Positions 8,735-18,481 of a stretch of DNA of 64,000 nucleotides are shown piece by piece. The notes under the pieces were generated by a model. It worked only from the letters and a program-made list of their open reading frames with translations. It ran no database searches and was not told the origin of the DNA. This DNA is from Bacteroidota bacterium (GTDB lineage Bacteria; Bacteroidota; Bacteroidia; Bacteroidales; FEN-979), in the NCBI GenBank assembly GCA_026391715.1, contig JAPLDO010000022.1, positions 1 through 64,000 on the forward strand. Reading direction: 5' to 3'. The position numbers were made by a program, and so were the translations under genes. The first letter of the stretch is position 1, and each line of letters opens with the position of its first letter.

Positions 8735-8788
8735 AAAAGGGATAAACCGGCTAATTCTTTTTTTTAAAGTTCGGTTTTATCCCGTTTT
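8735..8788. repeat. Inverted repeat between PAS gene and ileS
   Basis: The arms gggataaaccg (8739-8749) and cggttttatccc (8772-8783) can pair, with a run of Ts in the loop. The right arm continues as cggttttatcccgttttaagttta, which matches 8040-8063 at about 20 of 24 positions. So this is also a short direct repeat flanking the pspC-PAS pair. It could act as a transcription stop after the PAS gene, but the T run is not placed as in a standard terminator. Confidence 0.35.
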
Positions 8789-8830
8789 AAGTTTATACCA
8801 TTCCTGGCTTCCGGTTTTCAGATTTTTTCG

Positions 8831-8838
8831 TAATTTTG
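8831..8838 (+). promoter_or_regulatory. -7 box of ileS, with a leader hairpin
   Basis: TAATTTTG matches the Bacteroidota -7 consensus. The leader of about 45 bases contains a perfect hairpin, cccgga-tgt-tccggg (8859-8873), ending 17 bases before the ATG. It is too short for a T-box, and no T-box sequence was seen. Confidence 0.5.
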
Positions 8839-8890
8839 CAAACCTTTTCTAAAAGCTGCCCGGATGTTCCGGGATAAAGGAACATAAATA

Positions 8891-11800
8891 ATGAATAAAC
8901 GATACCCTGAATATAAAAATCTTGACCTGTCCCGAATCGGAGATGAGGTACAGGCATACTGGCAGGAGCGCGATACGTTTGAAAAAAGTCTAAAACAAAC
9001 GGAAGGAAAAACACCGTTTGTTTTTTATGAAGGACCGCCTTCAGCCAATGGAATTCCGGGCATACATCATATAATGGCGCGCGCCATCAAGGATATTTTC
9101 TGCCGCTATAAAACAATGAAAGGTTTCTTTGTCAGTCGTAAAGCTGGCTGGGATACACACGGACTTCCTATAGAAATTGGGGTCGAAAAAAAACTCGGAA
9201 TCACAAAGGAAGACATTGGAAAGTCAATCTCCATTGAAGATTATAATAAGGAATGCCGCACAGAGGTGATGAAATACAAAGATCTCTGGGACGATCTGAC
9301 AATTAAAATGGGCTACTGGCTAAATCTTGACGAGCCATATATCACCTACGAAAATAAATACATTGAAAGCGTCTGGTACCTCCTTCAAAAACTTTATCAG
9401 AAAGGTCTGCTTTATAAAGGTTATTCCATCCAGCCTTACTCGCCTGCCGCAGGAACCGGTCTCAGCGCCCATGAACTGAATCAGCCGGGAACCTACAAAA
9501 TGGTAAAGGACAATACAGTTGTTGCCCAGTTTAAGGTAATCAGAAACGACAAATCAGAATTCCTTTTCAATGATCTTTTCGGCGAACTTTATATTCTGGC
9601 ATGGACTACCACTCCATGGACGCTTCCTTCCAACACAGGACTTGCCATGGGGAAGAATATTACTTATGTTCTGGTTAAGACCTTCAACCCTTATACATTT
9701 ACCGAACAAACCGTTGTACTGGCAAAAGAATTGCTTTATCAATATTTTCCTGAGAAAAACGCCGGGCTTGATCTTGACAGCTATCACGAAGGCGATAAAC
9801 ACATTCCTTACCAGGTTGTTGCCGAATACAAGGGTGAACAATTTGAAGGGCTGCGCTTCGAACAATTGCTTCCGTTTGCACTGCCTGAAGATGGCGATCC
9901 GTTTCGAGTGGTTCTCGGCGATTTTGTTACAACCGAAGATGGTACTGGCATTGTTCACATCGCGCCGAGTTTTGGCGCCGACGACTTCCGCGTGGGGAGA
10001 CAGTACGGACTGGGAACGCTTACCCTTGTTGATAAACAGGGAAGGTTCACCGAACAGATGGGCGAATTTTCCGGCAGGTATGTAAAACCGGAATATGACT
10101 CCAATTGTCTGGAAGGAAAATGTCCACCGGTTGATATTGATATCATTGTCAAACTGAAACACGAAAACAAAGCCTTCAAATCGGAAAAATACGAACACTC
10201 CTATCCTCATTGCTGGCGAACCGATAAACCAATTCTTTACTATCCTCTCGATTCCTGGTTCATCCGCACAACCGCCTTCAAGGAACAGATGATCGGACTG
10301 AATAAAACCATCAACTGGAAACCCGAAGCTACCGGTACCGGTCGCTTTGGAAACTGGCTTGAAAACCTTGTTGACTGGAACCTTTCGCGTTCCCGTTTCT
10401 GGGGAACCCCATTACCGATCTGGCGCACCGAAGATGGAAACCAGGAAATCTGCATTGGGTCGGTAGCGCAATTAAGAGAAGAATGTGAAAAAGCTGTTAA
10501 TTGCGGTCTGATGAAAACCGATCCGCTGGCAAATTACAAGCCAGGCGATGTTTCTGATGATAACTATCACACCTTCGATCTGCATCGTCCCTTTGTTGAC
10601 GATATTGTGCTGGTTAGTCCTGATGGCAAACCAATGTACCGCGAATCCGACCTGATTGACGTGTGGTTCGATTCGGGCGCAATGCCTTATGCTCAATATC
10701 ATTATCCATTCGAACAGTCGCGTCAACTCGAAAGCTATTTCCCCGCTGATTTTATCGCCGAAGGCGTGGATCAAACACGCGGATGGTTTTTTACCCTTCA
10801 CGCAATTGCTGTGATGCTGTTTGACGGAGTTTCGTTTAAAACCTGTGTTTCCAACGGACTCGTCCTCGATAAAAGCGGCAATAAGATGTCAAAACGGCTC
10901 GGCAATGCCGTTGATCCGTTTGAAACTTTGCTGAAATACGGTCCCGACGCTACACGTTGGTATCTGATTACAAACTCGCAGCCTTGGGATAACCTTAAAT
11001 TTGATCTTGAAGGGATTGATGAGATCAGAAGAAAATTTTTCGGGACGTTATATAATACGTACTCGTTTTTCGCACTTTATGCCAATATAGATGGATTTGC
11101 CTGGAATGAACCTGAAATTCCCGTTATTGAGCGTCCGGAGATTGACCGTTGGATTCTCTCTGAACTTAATTCGTTGATCAGGTTTGTTGATGATTGTTTT
11201 GATGATTATGAACCCACTCGCGCAGGACGCGCCATAGCCGATTTTGTAGATGAACATTTAAGTAATTGGTATGTAAGATTATGCCGACGTCGTTTCTGGC
11301 GCGGAGAATATTCACACGATAAAATTTCCGCTTACCAAACGCTTTACCGTTGTCTCGAAGTTGTTGCGCAGCTTTCATCTCCCATTGCGCCATTCTTTAC
11401 CGAAAGGCTTTTTCTTGATCTTAACAGCGTTACCGGCAGGCTCGGCGCCGACTCAGTGCATCTAACCGGTTTCCCGCAGGCTGATACGGGTCTTATTGAT
11501 AAAAGCCTCGAAGAACGCATGGAACTTGCCCAGAAAGTATCTTCAATGGCGCTTTCTATTCGCAAAAAGATGAATATCAGAGTTCGTCAGCCTCTGAATA
11601 AAATAATGATGCCGCTTCTGACAGATCGGCTAAAAGCCCAGATAGAAGCTGTAAAGCATCTCATAATTTCAGAAGTAAATGTTAAAGAGATTGACTACAT
11701 CGAAGATACTACAGCCATTCTAAATAAAACCGTAAAACCCGATTTCAAAAAAATGGGATCGAAATTCGGTAAACTTATGAAGCCGATTGCCGAAAAAATG

Positions 11801-12256
11801 AAAGAATGGAATCAGGATGTAATCACTGAATTCGAAAAATCTGGAGAGATAATAGTGGAAGTGGAAGGGCAACAGGTTCGTCTTACTATTGGTGAAGTGG
11901 AAATCAGAACGGAAGATTTGCCTGGATTTCAAACAGCATCAATTGGATCGCTGGTGGTTGCTCTTGATACCACAATTACCCCCGAGCTTTGGCAGGAAGG
12001 GATCGCCCGCGAAGTGATAAACAGAATTCAAAACCTGAGAAAAGATAATGGTTTTGATGTAACAGACAAGATAATTGTAAAATTTCAATCTCAGCCTGAT
12101 GTTGATAAGGCTGTGAAAGATAATATTTTCTATATTTGCTCCGAAACTTTAGCGACGTCGTTCGAGATCGTTTCTGAGATCGCCGAAATGGATAAACAAC
12201 TGGTTGAATTAACCGAATCCATTTCGACTTTTATTTTTATTCACAGGGTTGTTTAA
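8891..12256 (+). CDS. ileS: Isoleucyl-tRNA synthetase, type 2-like
   Basis: At 1121 residues this is a full-length class Ia isoleucyl-tRNA synthetase, which charges tRNA-Ile. The ATP-binding HIGH-type motif is at residues 57-60 but reads GIHH (SANGIPGIHHIMAR) in place of HxGH. The second motif is KMSKR at 665-669. The editing (CP1) domain lies between them (TTPWTLPSNTGLAMG, GTGIVHIAPSFGADD). The C-terminal anticodon-binding part is long, as in eukaryote-like type 2 enzymes. Among type 2 enzymes the swapped GxHH signature is known to go with very strong mupirocin resistance. The next gene begins 12 bases after the stop. Confidence 0.97.
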   Translation: MNKRYPEYKNLDLSRIGDEVQAYWQERDTFEKSLKQTEGKTPFVFYEGPPSANGIPGIHHIMARAIKDIFCRYKTMKGFFVSRKAGWDTHGLPIEIGVEKKLGITKEDIGKSISIEDYNKECRTEVMKYKDLWDDLTIKMGYWLNLDEPYITYENKYIESVWYLLQKLYQKGLLYKGYSIQPYSPAAGTGLSAHELNQPGTYKMVKDNTVVAQFKVIRNDKSEFLFNDLFGELYILAWTTTPWTLPSNTGLAMGKNITYVLVKTFNPYTFTEQTVVLAKELLYQYFPEKNAGLDLDSYHEGDKHIPYQVVAEYKGEQFEGLRFEQLLPFALPEDGDPFRVVLGDFVTTEDGTGIVHIAPSFGADDFRVGRQYGLGTLTLVDKQGRFTEQMGEFSGRYVKPEYDSNCLEGKCPPVDIDIIVKLKHENKAFKSEKYEHSYPHCWRTDKPILYYPLDSWFIRTTAFKEQMIGLNKTINWKPEATGTGRFGNWLENLVDWNLSRSRFWGTPLPIWRTEDGNQEICIGSVAQLREECEKAVNCGLMKTDPLANYKPGDVSDDNYHTFDLHRPFVDDIVLVSPDGKPMYRESDLIDVWFDSGAMPYAQYHYPFEQSRQLESYFPADFIAEGVDQTRGWFFTLHAIAVMLFDGVSFKTCVSNGLVLDKSGNKMSKRLGNAVDPFETLLKYGPDATRWYLITNSQPWDNLKFDLEGIDEIRRKFFGTLYNTYSFFALYANIDGFAWNEPEIPVIERPEIDRWILSELNSLIRFVDDCFDDYEPTRAGRAIADFVDEHLSNWYVRLCRRRFWRGEYSHDKISAYQTLYRCLEVVAQLSSPIAPFFTERLFLDLNSVTGRLGADSVHLTGFPQADTGLIDKSLEERMELAQKVSSMALSIRKKMNIRVRQPLNKIMMPLLTDRLKAQIEAVKHLIISEVNVKEIDYIEDTTAILNKTVKPDFKKMGSKFGKLMKPIAEKMKEWNQDVITEFEKSGEIIVEVEGQQVRLTIGEVEIRTEDLPGFQTASIGSLVVALDTTITPELWQEGIAREVINRIQNLRKDNGFDVTDKIIVKFQSQPDVDKAVKDNIFYICSETLATSFEIVSEIAEMDKQLVELTESISTFIFIHRVV

Positions 12257-12268
12257 TACGTTTTGGGC

Positions 12269-12709
12269 ATGAAAAAAGCAACGGATACAATACCGATGGA
12301 AAAAAACCGGTATTCGGATGAAGAACTTGAGGAGTTCAAAGTGATTATTTTAAAGAAGCTGGAAAAGGCGCATAATGACCTGAAAATGCTTACCGAATCA
12401 TATACGACCGGTAATGAGCATGATACTAACGACACTTCGCCTACCTTCAAGGTTCTGGAAGAAGGTTACCAGGTTTTTTCGAAGGAAGAAAACAGCAAAT
12501 TTGCTGCAAGGCAGGACAAGTTTATCAAATCGCTGGAAAACGCCCTGATCAGAATTGAAAATAAAACTTATGGTATTTGTCGGGTAACCAACAAATTAAT
12601 CCCAAAGGATCGTTTACGTAGCGTACCGCATGCTACACTCAGCATCGAAGCCAAACGTGTGCAGGTGGCAACTCCCACCGTTCGTCCGGTTGACCCGGAT
12701 CTGGAATAA
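12269..12709 (+). CDS. DksA/TraR-like protein without zinc finger
   Basis: The protein has a long N-terminal helical hairpin (DEELEEFKVIILKKLEKAHNDL) and a C-terminal block YGICRVTNKLIPKDRLRSVPHATLSIEAK. The block lines up with the DksA/TraR globular region, but only one of the four zinc-binding Cys remains. This zinc-less form is usual in Bacteroidota. DksA-type proteins enter the RNA polymerase secondary channel and modify promoter response to ppGpp; whether this form does so is not shown. The ORF track used a TTG at 12263; the ATG at 12269 (MKKATDTIP, about 146 residues) is likelier. It lies between ileS and lspA in an apparent operon. Confidence 0.85.
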   Translation: MKKATDTIPMEKNRYSDEELEEFKVIILKKLEKAHNDLKMLTESYTTGNEHDTNDTSPTFKVLEEGYQVFSKEENSKFAARQDKFIKSLENALIRIENKTYGICRVTNKLIPKDRLRSVPHATLSIEAKRVQVATPTVRPVDPDLE

Positions 12710-12732
12710 TTCAAGTTTAACAGATTCACCGT

Positions 12733-13335
12733 TTGAAAAAAGCTGCACTTATTATTATTGGTGTGCTATTGATTGACCAGGTTTTTAAGATCTGGATCAA
12801 AACCACTTTTTATATGGGTGAGGGTCATGCCATTCTGGGAAATTGGTTCTATATTCATTTCACCGAGAATGAAGGAATGGCTTTCGGCATGAAACTCGGA
12901 GGGAGTTATGGCAAATTACTGCTAAGTTTGTTTCGTCTTATTGCCATCGGTTTGATTGGCTGGTGGTTATATAAAGCGATCAGAAAAGGCGCCGGGAACC
13001 TGCTGGTGATTTGCATTTCGCTCATCATGGCAGGCGCTATCGGAAACATTATTGACAGCGCGTTTTACGGATTGATCTTCAATGAGAGTTCGTATATGCA
13101 AATCGCTTCCCTCTTTCCCACCGGTGGAGGCTATGGAACTTTTCTGCATGGCAGGGTGGTGGATATGCTCTATTTTCCGATTATCGAATCGCATTATCCT
13201 TTGTGGTTTCCTTTTTTCGGCGGCGAAGAGTTTGTGTTTTTCCGTCCCGTATTCAACATTGCCGATTCAGCCATCACTACCGGTGTGCTAATCCTGATTG
13301 TGTTTCAGCGAAAAATTTTTATCTCAGCGCAGTAA
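12733..13335 (+). CDS. lspA: Lipoprotein signal peptidase (signal peptidase II)
   Basis: This is an aspartic membrane protease that cleaves the signal peptide of diacylglyceryl-lipoproteins. It has four membrane segments, an N-terminal LLIDQVFKIWIKT block, the internal FTENEGMAFGM block and the two catalytic Asp motifs GRVVDMLYFP (about residue 145) and FNIADSAIT (about residue 177). At 200 residues it is longer than the E. coli enzyme (164), as is common in Bacteroidota, with the extra part in the periplasmic loop. The start appears to be TTG at 12733, since no ATG fits. It follows the DksA-like gene by 23 bases; the order ileS-lspA is familiar in many bacteria. Confidence 0.95.
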   Translation: MKKAALIIIGVLLIDQVFKIWIKTTFYMGEGHAILGNWFYIHFTENEGMAFGMKLGGSYGKLLLSLFRLIAIGLIGWWLYKAIRKGAGNLLVICISLIMAGAIGNIIDSAFYGLIFNESSYMQIASLFPTGGGYGTFLHGRVVDMLYFPIIESHYPLWFPFFGGEEFVFFRPVFNIADSAITTGVLILIVFQRKIFISAQ

Positions 13336-13449
13336 GTTTCTTTACCTTATTCCCCCTTACCTCATTCCCCAAAAAGGGAAACGAGAGCAAAAGACCTTGC
13401 TGCCGAAGAAATTTTTAAAAATTCATCTATGGGTTTTTGTGTCTGTTAA

Positions 13450-14757
13450 CTATGTTTCCTTATTTTCCAGCAACCATTTCCAAGCTGGCTGAACGATGAT
13501 TCTGAGGCTTTCCGCAGCTATTTCGTATTCTTCATCCTCAGTAAGTATTATTCCTTCTTTCAATCCGTAAGTGTCAAGGGCTTCCTTTAATCCTTCCAGT
13601 TCCCGCTTTTTTGTCTCTGCATCCTGCAAGGTGCGACATACCTGTATAACTTGCTTTATGTTTAAGCCTTCCTTGATAACAAAACCACATTCCCTTTTTC
13701 CCTGGTGGAAATATACCTCATGTCCCTTTCGCAGCAATTCAATAAAAACAACATTCTCAAGGTACCTGCCATAGTCTTCCGAAATTCTGAATGAAGTATT
13801 GGTAAGTATTCCATTGTCAATGCAATAAACTTTGCGAAGATTAGTAAATTGCTTATTTAATGAGTGGTCGTATTGATATACTTCAAACAACAGAAAAGTA
13901 TCTTTCAGGTATTCGAAATATTTATCGGCCAGATCGTACGAAAGTGTTAAAGCGGTTCTTACCTTGTTTAGATTAAAGGGCTTGCCGATGTTGGATAATA
14001 AATAATGGGCTACTTTTTTTACACTGTCGTAGTTTTTCAGGTTGTAGCGGGCTACAATATCTTTCAGGATAATGGTTTCGTAATACATGATGATTTCCTG
14101 CCGCCTCAAATCCTCTTCAAAAGAACAGGCTTTCGGGAAACCGCCCACTTTAAGGTACTCATTGAAGGCTATTTTATAAACCAATTTCTGTGTGATTAGT
14201 GAAATCCTGTCCGCTGCCGGCTGACCCTTAAAAAGGAGGTACTCCCCAAAACTAAGTGGAAAAACATTGATGGCAAGAAACCGCCCACTCAGCGCCGTAC
14301 CAAATTCGCGGCTTAGAAGTTTTGAAGATGAGCCTGTTACATAAAATTGCGCTCTTTTAAGTTCATAGCCCATAAGCGCCCATTTTTCCCATTGCGTAAC
14401 ATGCTGCACTTCATCCAGGAAAATATGGGGCTTTGTGCTGTTGTTAACAAACTCTTTGTAAACCTCAAAAATCTGTTCCAGTAGTTCGCTGTTCAGTTCA
14501 CCGTCGAAACGGGGGTCTTCAAAATTTACGAAAAGAATTTCTTTTTTATCCGTTCCTGCACTGATCAGTCGCCGGATATGGTTGATCATCAGCGTGGATT
14601 TCCCCGACCTGCGGATTCCTTTAAGCACGATAATCTCACCGGTTGACAGGTATGTATTTATTTTTTCCTGGTATTCGTCCCTTGGAAAAAATTCCGGAAC
14701 CGGCTTATCCCAGTAATTCCAGTCGTTAAGTATGCCGAATAATTTGTTCTTGTCCAT
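13450..14757 (-). CDS. AAA+ ATPase with DUF4143 C-terminal domain
   Basis: The 435-residue protein has Walker A (KGIRRSGKSTLMINH), Walker B (PHIFLDEVQHV) and a sensor-1-like FYVTGSSSKLLSRE, all typical of the AAA_14/DUF4143 family. The second half is DUF4143, resembling a small winged helix plus a nuclease-like fold (LENVVFIELLRKGHEVYFHQ). The family is abundant in Bacteroidota and archaea, often varies between strains, and has no established function. Two TTTCTG-N4-CAGAAA operator-like sites lie upstream, one next to the -7 box. It is convergent with lspA and appears to be a single-gene unit. Confidence 0.9.
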   Translation of the reverse strand: MDKNKLFGILNDWNYWDKPVPEFFPRDEYQEKINTYLSTGEIIVLKGIRRSGKSTLMINHIRRLISAGTDKKEILFVNFEDPRFDGELNSELLEQIFEVYKEFVNNSTKPHIFLDEVQHVTQWEKWALMGYELKRAQFYVTGSSSKLLSREFGTALSGRFLAINVFPLSFGEYLLFKGQPAADRISLITQKLVYKIAFNEYLKVGGFPKACSFEEDLRRQEIIMYYETIILKDIVARYNLKNYDSVKKVAHYLLSNIGKPFNLNKVRTALTLSYDLADKYFEYLKDTFLLFEVYQYDHSLNKQFTNLRKVYCIDNGILTNTSFRISEDYGRYLENVVFIELLRKGHEVYFHQGKRECGFVIKEGLNIKQVIQVCRTLQDAETKKRELEGLKEALDTYGLKEGIILTEDEEYEIAAESLRIIVQPAWKWLLENKET

Positions 14758-14777
14758 GGGGCTTGTTTATATAACCT

Positions 14778-14785
14778 CAAAGATA
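14778..14785 (-). promoter_or_regulatory. -7 box of the DUF4143 ATPase gene
   Basis: TATCTTTG on the minus strand matches TAnnTTTG; the leader to the ATG at 14757 is about 16 bases. Confidence 0.5.
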
Positions 14786-14791
14786 AAATTG

Positions 14792-14840
14792 TTTCTGTTA
14801 ACAGAAATAAAAACATATAAATAATTTCTGACAGCAGAAA
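14792..14840. promoter_or_regulatory. Paired palindromic operator candidate (TTTCTG-N4-CAGAAA)
   Basis: A perfect 16 bp palindrome, tttctgttaacagaaa (14792-14807), lies immediately upstream of the -7 box of the ATPase gene. A second site with the same arms, tttctgacagcagaaa (14825-14840), is centred 33 bp away, close to three helical turns. The layout suits a dimeric repressor binding two sites cooperatively and covering the promoter. The regulator is unknown; self-regulation by the ATPase is possible. Confidence 0.55.
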
Positions 14841-14892
14841 ACAACCTGGAATCCTACAAGTTTTGTTCTTCTAATTCTGATTAGCGTTTAAA

Positions 14893-14908
14893 AGTCCCTC
14901 CCTTTTTG
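14893..14908 (+). repeat. Short repeat agtccctccctttttg
   Basis: These 16 bases are identical to 52370-52385, where they form one arm of a strong hairpin. Both copies are intergenic. They probably belong to a small GC-rich repeat family. Confidence 0.4.
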
Positions 14909-14947
14909 TGGTTGGATTTCGGGTGGGGTCTTTTTATTTGTGGGAGG

Positions 14948-15811
14948 TTATCTAACCCTTATAGTTCTTCCAACCTTGAGTTTGGAGGTATTCTTGATTT
15001 TATTCATGGCACAGATCTCCTTTATAGAGGTTCCGTATTTCCGCGAGAGTTTTCCAATGGTATCCCCTGATTTGATTTTTACAAGAACCGCATTTGCAAC
15101 ATGGTCGTTTGGATAAAATACCATTTTCGTTACAGGAAATGAACAGGCGATCAGTTTCTGGTTGTCATAATCAATTAATCTTAACGGGTCAAGAGGGATA
15201 TCCTTATACCGCACTTCGAAGTGAAGATGTGGTCCGCGACTCCGCCCGGTCGAACCGCCCAATGCAACAATATCTCCCGCTTTAACAATCTGGTTAACTT
15301 TAACTTTAATCTTCGACAAATGTCCGTAATAAGTTTCCAGTCCGTTGAAATGACGAATAATTATCAGATTTCCAAAACCGCCGCGGTTATATTTAGCATA
15401 CCTGATAACGCCATCGAAAGCCGCTTTGATAGAGTCTCCCTTGTTAAGTCTAATATCCAGCCCTTTGTGCGAATAGGTAAATCCCCGGAAAAGTTTTCCA
15501 TAAATTGGCAGGGCAAATTCGCGATTGACCGAAGTCAGGGTTATCAGTGTATCCTGAATTGAATCGGGCTTTATCCGATAGGCAAATATCTGATTGTTGA
15601 TCCATTGATTTGAGAAAAGACCTGTGGAGTCCTCCTCCATGCTCATCAGAACTGGTTCATTCTGGAGATATTCCCAGGTGAAGTTTTTATAGAGGATTAC
15701 GGGCCCGTCAGGCGTTTCTATAGTATCAATGATTGCATTGGTATTCCGCTGGGCAAAGGAAAACAGCGGAAGCAATAAAAACAGCGCTGCCCAAAACTTT
15801 ATTAACTTCAT
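14948..15811 (-). CDS. Secreted M23 (LytM) metallopeptidase with LysM domain
   Basis: The product (about 287 residues from the ATG at 15811) has a signal peptide ending FSFAQ, an M23 peptidase core with HKGLDIRL and the HLHFEVR zinc motif, and a C-terminal LysM repeat (VKIKSGDTIGKLSRKYGTS). M23 enzymes cut peptide cross-bridges in the cell wall and LysM binds peptidoglycan glycan, so a role in wall remodelling or division is likely. The ORF track extends upstream to 16027, but that region holds the -7 box of this gene and crosses the start of atpD, so the shorter start is right. Confidence 0.92.
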   Translation of the reverse strand: MKLIKFWAALFLLLPLFSFAQRNTNAIIDTIETPDGPVILYKNFTWEYLQNEPVLMSMEEDSTGLFSNQWINNQIFAYRIKPDSIQDTLITLTSVNREFALPIYGKLFRGFTYSHKGLDIRLNKGDSIKAAFDGVIRYAKYNRGGFGNLIIIRHFNGLETYYGHLSKIKVKVNQIVKAGDIVALGGSTGRSRGPHLHFEVRYKDIPLDPLRLIDYDNQKLIACSFPVTKMVFYPNDHVANAVLVKIKSGDTIGKLSRKYGTSIKEICAMNKIKNTSKLKVGRTIRVR

Positions 15812-15843
15812 TAATTTGGTGTTAGGTTGATCCCATTTTTCTG

Positions 15844-15851
15844 CAAAAATA
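15844..15851 (-). promoter_or_regulatory. -7 box of the M23 peptidase gene
   Basis: TATTTTTG on the minus strand matches TAnnTTTG and lies about 33 bases before the ATG at 15811. It excludes the longer start in the ORF track. Confidence 0.5.
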
Positions 15852-15910
15852 CGAAAAATTGCCGCCAACAAAGTATTCTCAATTTTGAGAGCTAATTCAA
15901 ACAGAAATTT

Positions 15911-15918
15911 TATCTTTG
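15911..15918 (+). promoter_or_regulatory. -7 box of atpD
   Basis: TATCTTTG matches TAnnTTTG. A TTTTG at 15883-15887 could be the -33 element, although the 23-base spacing is a little long. The leader is about 20 bases. Confidence 0.5.
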
Positions 15919-15932
15919 CATAAATAATATAA

Positions 15933-17450
<1,518 letters not shown>

Positions 17451-17461
17451 AACCCGTAATC

Positions 17462-17704
17462 GTGAAAGTTGAAATCATAACCCCCGATTCAGCCATTTTT
17501 AGCGGCGACCAGGTCCAGTTAATCCAGTTACCCGGTATTGACGGTTCCTTTGAAGTATTGAATAACCACGCTCCATTGATTTCCGTTCTTGCCAAAGGGA
17601 AAATAAAAGTAATTAACAAGGGTGAAAAAGAGGAGCAGTTTTTTGAAATCAAAGGCGGCGTGATAGAAGTACTTAATAATAAGGTACTGGTACTTGCCGA
17701 ATAA
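17462..17704 (+). CDS. atpC: F1Fo ATP synthase subunit epsilon, short form
   Basis: The 80-residue protein covers the beta-sandwich domain only (VEIITPDSAIFSGDQVQLIQLPG, then IDGSFEVLNNHAPLIS). The C-terminal two-helix domain, which in longer forms inhibits ATP hydrolysis, is absent. This short form is common in Bacteroidota. It starts with GTG at 17462, 11 bases after atpD, and its stop overlaps the next ATG (TAATG), which suggests coupled translation. Confidence 0.95.
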   Translation: MKVEIITPDSAIFSGDQVQLIQLPGIDGSFEVLNNHAPLISVLAKGKIKVINKGEKEEQFFEIKGGVIEVLNNKVLVLAE

Positions 17705-18141
17705 TGGCTGGTCTGCTAACCGGTGAAACAGCTTTGAAAAATAACAGCGCCCCGGAAATCTCTGGAAAATCTTTCAAACAGTTTGTTGCCGCGCTATTCC
17801 TGATTCTGATTCTTGTATCAGGTAGTTGTTCCAAAAATGAACCCGTTCCGGTTGCCCGGTTTACATTTACGGCAAGTCAGGATTATATGATACCCTGCAC
17901 AGTTAACTTTATAAATCAGTCGGCTCAGGCTTCTTCTTATGCCTGGTGGTTTGGAACCGATTCGAGTATTACAACGATTAACGAACCCGGCTCAATAGCT
18001 CAAAATCCTTCCTATATCTACAACCGCCCCGGTACCTTTATTGTTACCCTGCGGGCTTTCACCGAAACACAGAAAGAGTGGGCAACTATGGTTCAAACCA
18101 TAACAATCAGAGATACGCTTAACCAGGGTTTTTACAAATAG
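17704..18141 (+). CDS. PKD-domain lipoprotein coupled to atpDC
   Basis: The 145-residue protein has a hydrophobic segment (FVAALFLILILVSGSC) ending in a lipobox Cys, so it is probably a lipoprotein. The mature part is one PKD-like beta domain, with VARFTFTASQDY, then NFINQSAQASSYAWWFG and a Y-x-P-G-TFIVTLRA strand. PKD domains mediate protein or glycan contacts at the surface. The ATG overlaps the atpC stop by one base, so it is translated with the ATP synthase genes. A functional link is not known, and the pairing may only reflect transcription read-through. Confidence 0.75.
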   Translation: MAGLLTGETALKNNSAPEISGKSFKQFVAALFLILILVSGSCSKNEPVPVARFTFTASQDYMIPCTVNFINQSAQASSYAWWFGTDSSITTINEPGSIAQNPSYIYNRPGTFIVTLRAFTETQKEWATMVQTITIRDTLNQGFYK

Positions 18142-18296
18142 GCGTACTTGTTAGCAGCGGTTGGTTTGAAAAATCAAAATTTGGCTACGAGTCCGGTATA
18201 TCAGCAACTTGAATTGCCACGACCTTAAGGTCGTGGCAATTGATAAACAAATAGTTACTGGACTTTAGTCCAAATTGTTTCCTTTTCGGAGTAGGC
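18142..18296 (+). repeat. MITE-like element, copy A2, with perfect 30 bp palindrome
   Basis: The element holds a perfect 30 bp palindrome at 18212-18241 (aattgccacgaccttaag and its mirror). To its right are tgataaacaa, gttactgga and ctttagtccaaattgtttcc, ending in ccttttcggagtaggc (18281-18296). Copy A3 at 55485 matches it closely over about 125 bp. The left end (gcgtactt...) has diverged from the terminal sequence seen in A1 and A3. Confidence 0.8.
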
Positions 18297-18439
18297 TCAA
18301 CCATTCAAGACAGCTATTTAAAAACAGCCATATTTTATTTCAGGATAATTCCCTTGTTTATTTGAATGAACTGTTTGCAAAAAACATTTAACCCCAAATT
18401 ACACTGCGATATGCGCCAACTTCCTCCCCCCACGTGCTT

Positions 18440-18474
18440 CGTCCCTCGTCCTTCGTCCCTCGTCCCTCGTCCCT
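18440..18474 (+). repeat. Period-7 tandem repeat (cgtccct)5
   Basis: Five consecutive heptads cgtccct, cgtcctt, cgtccct, cgtccct, cgtccct end 7 bases before the ATG of the SDR gene. The inverse complement of the same unit forms the array at 57067. The ORF track translated it as the false N-terminal extension PRPSSFVPRPSS. Confidence 0.7.
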
Positions 18475-18481
18475 ACTGCCC

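Noticed and set aside
8859-8873. T-box riboswitch upstream of ileS
   Set aside because: The leader is only about 45 bases and has one small hairpin; no T-box sequence or specifier loop is present.
18142-18477. CRISPR array
   Set aside because: The palindrome and heptads are contiguous or single; there are no spacers of regular length between repeats and no cas genes.
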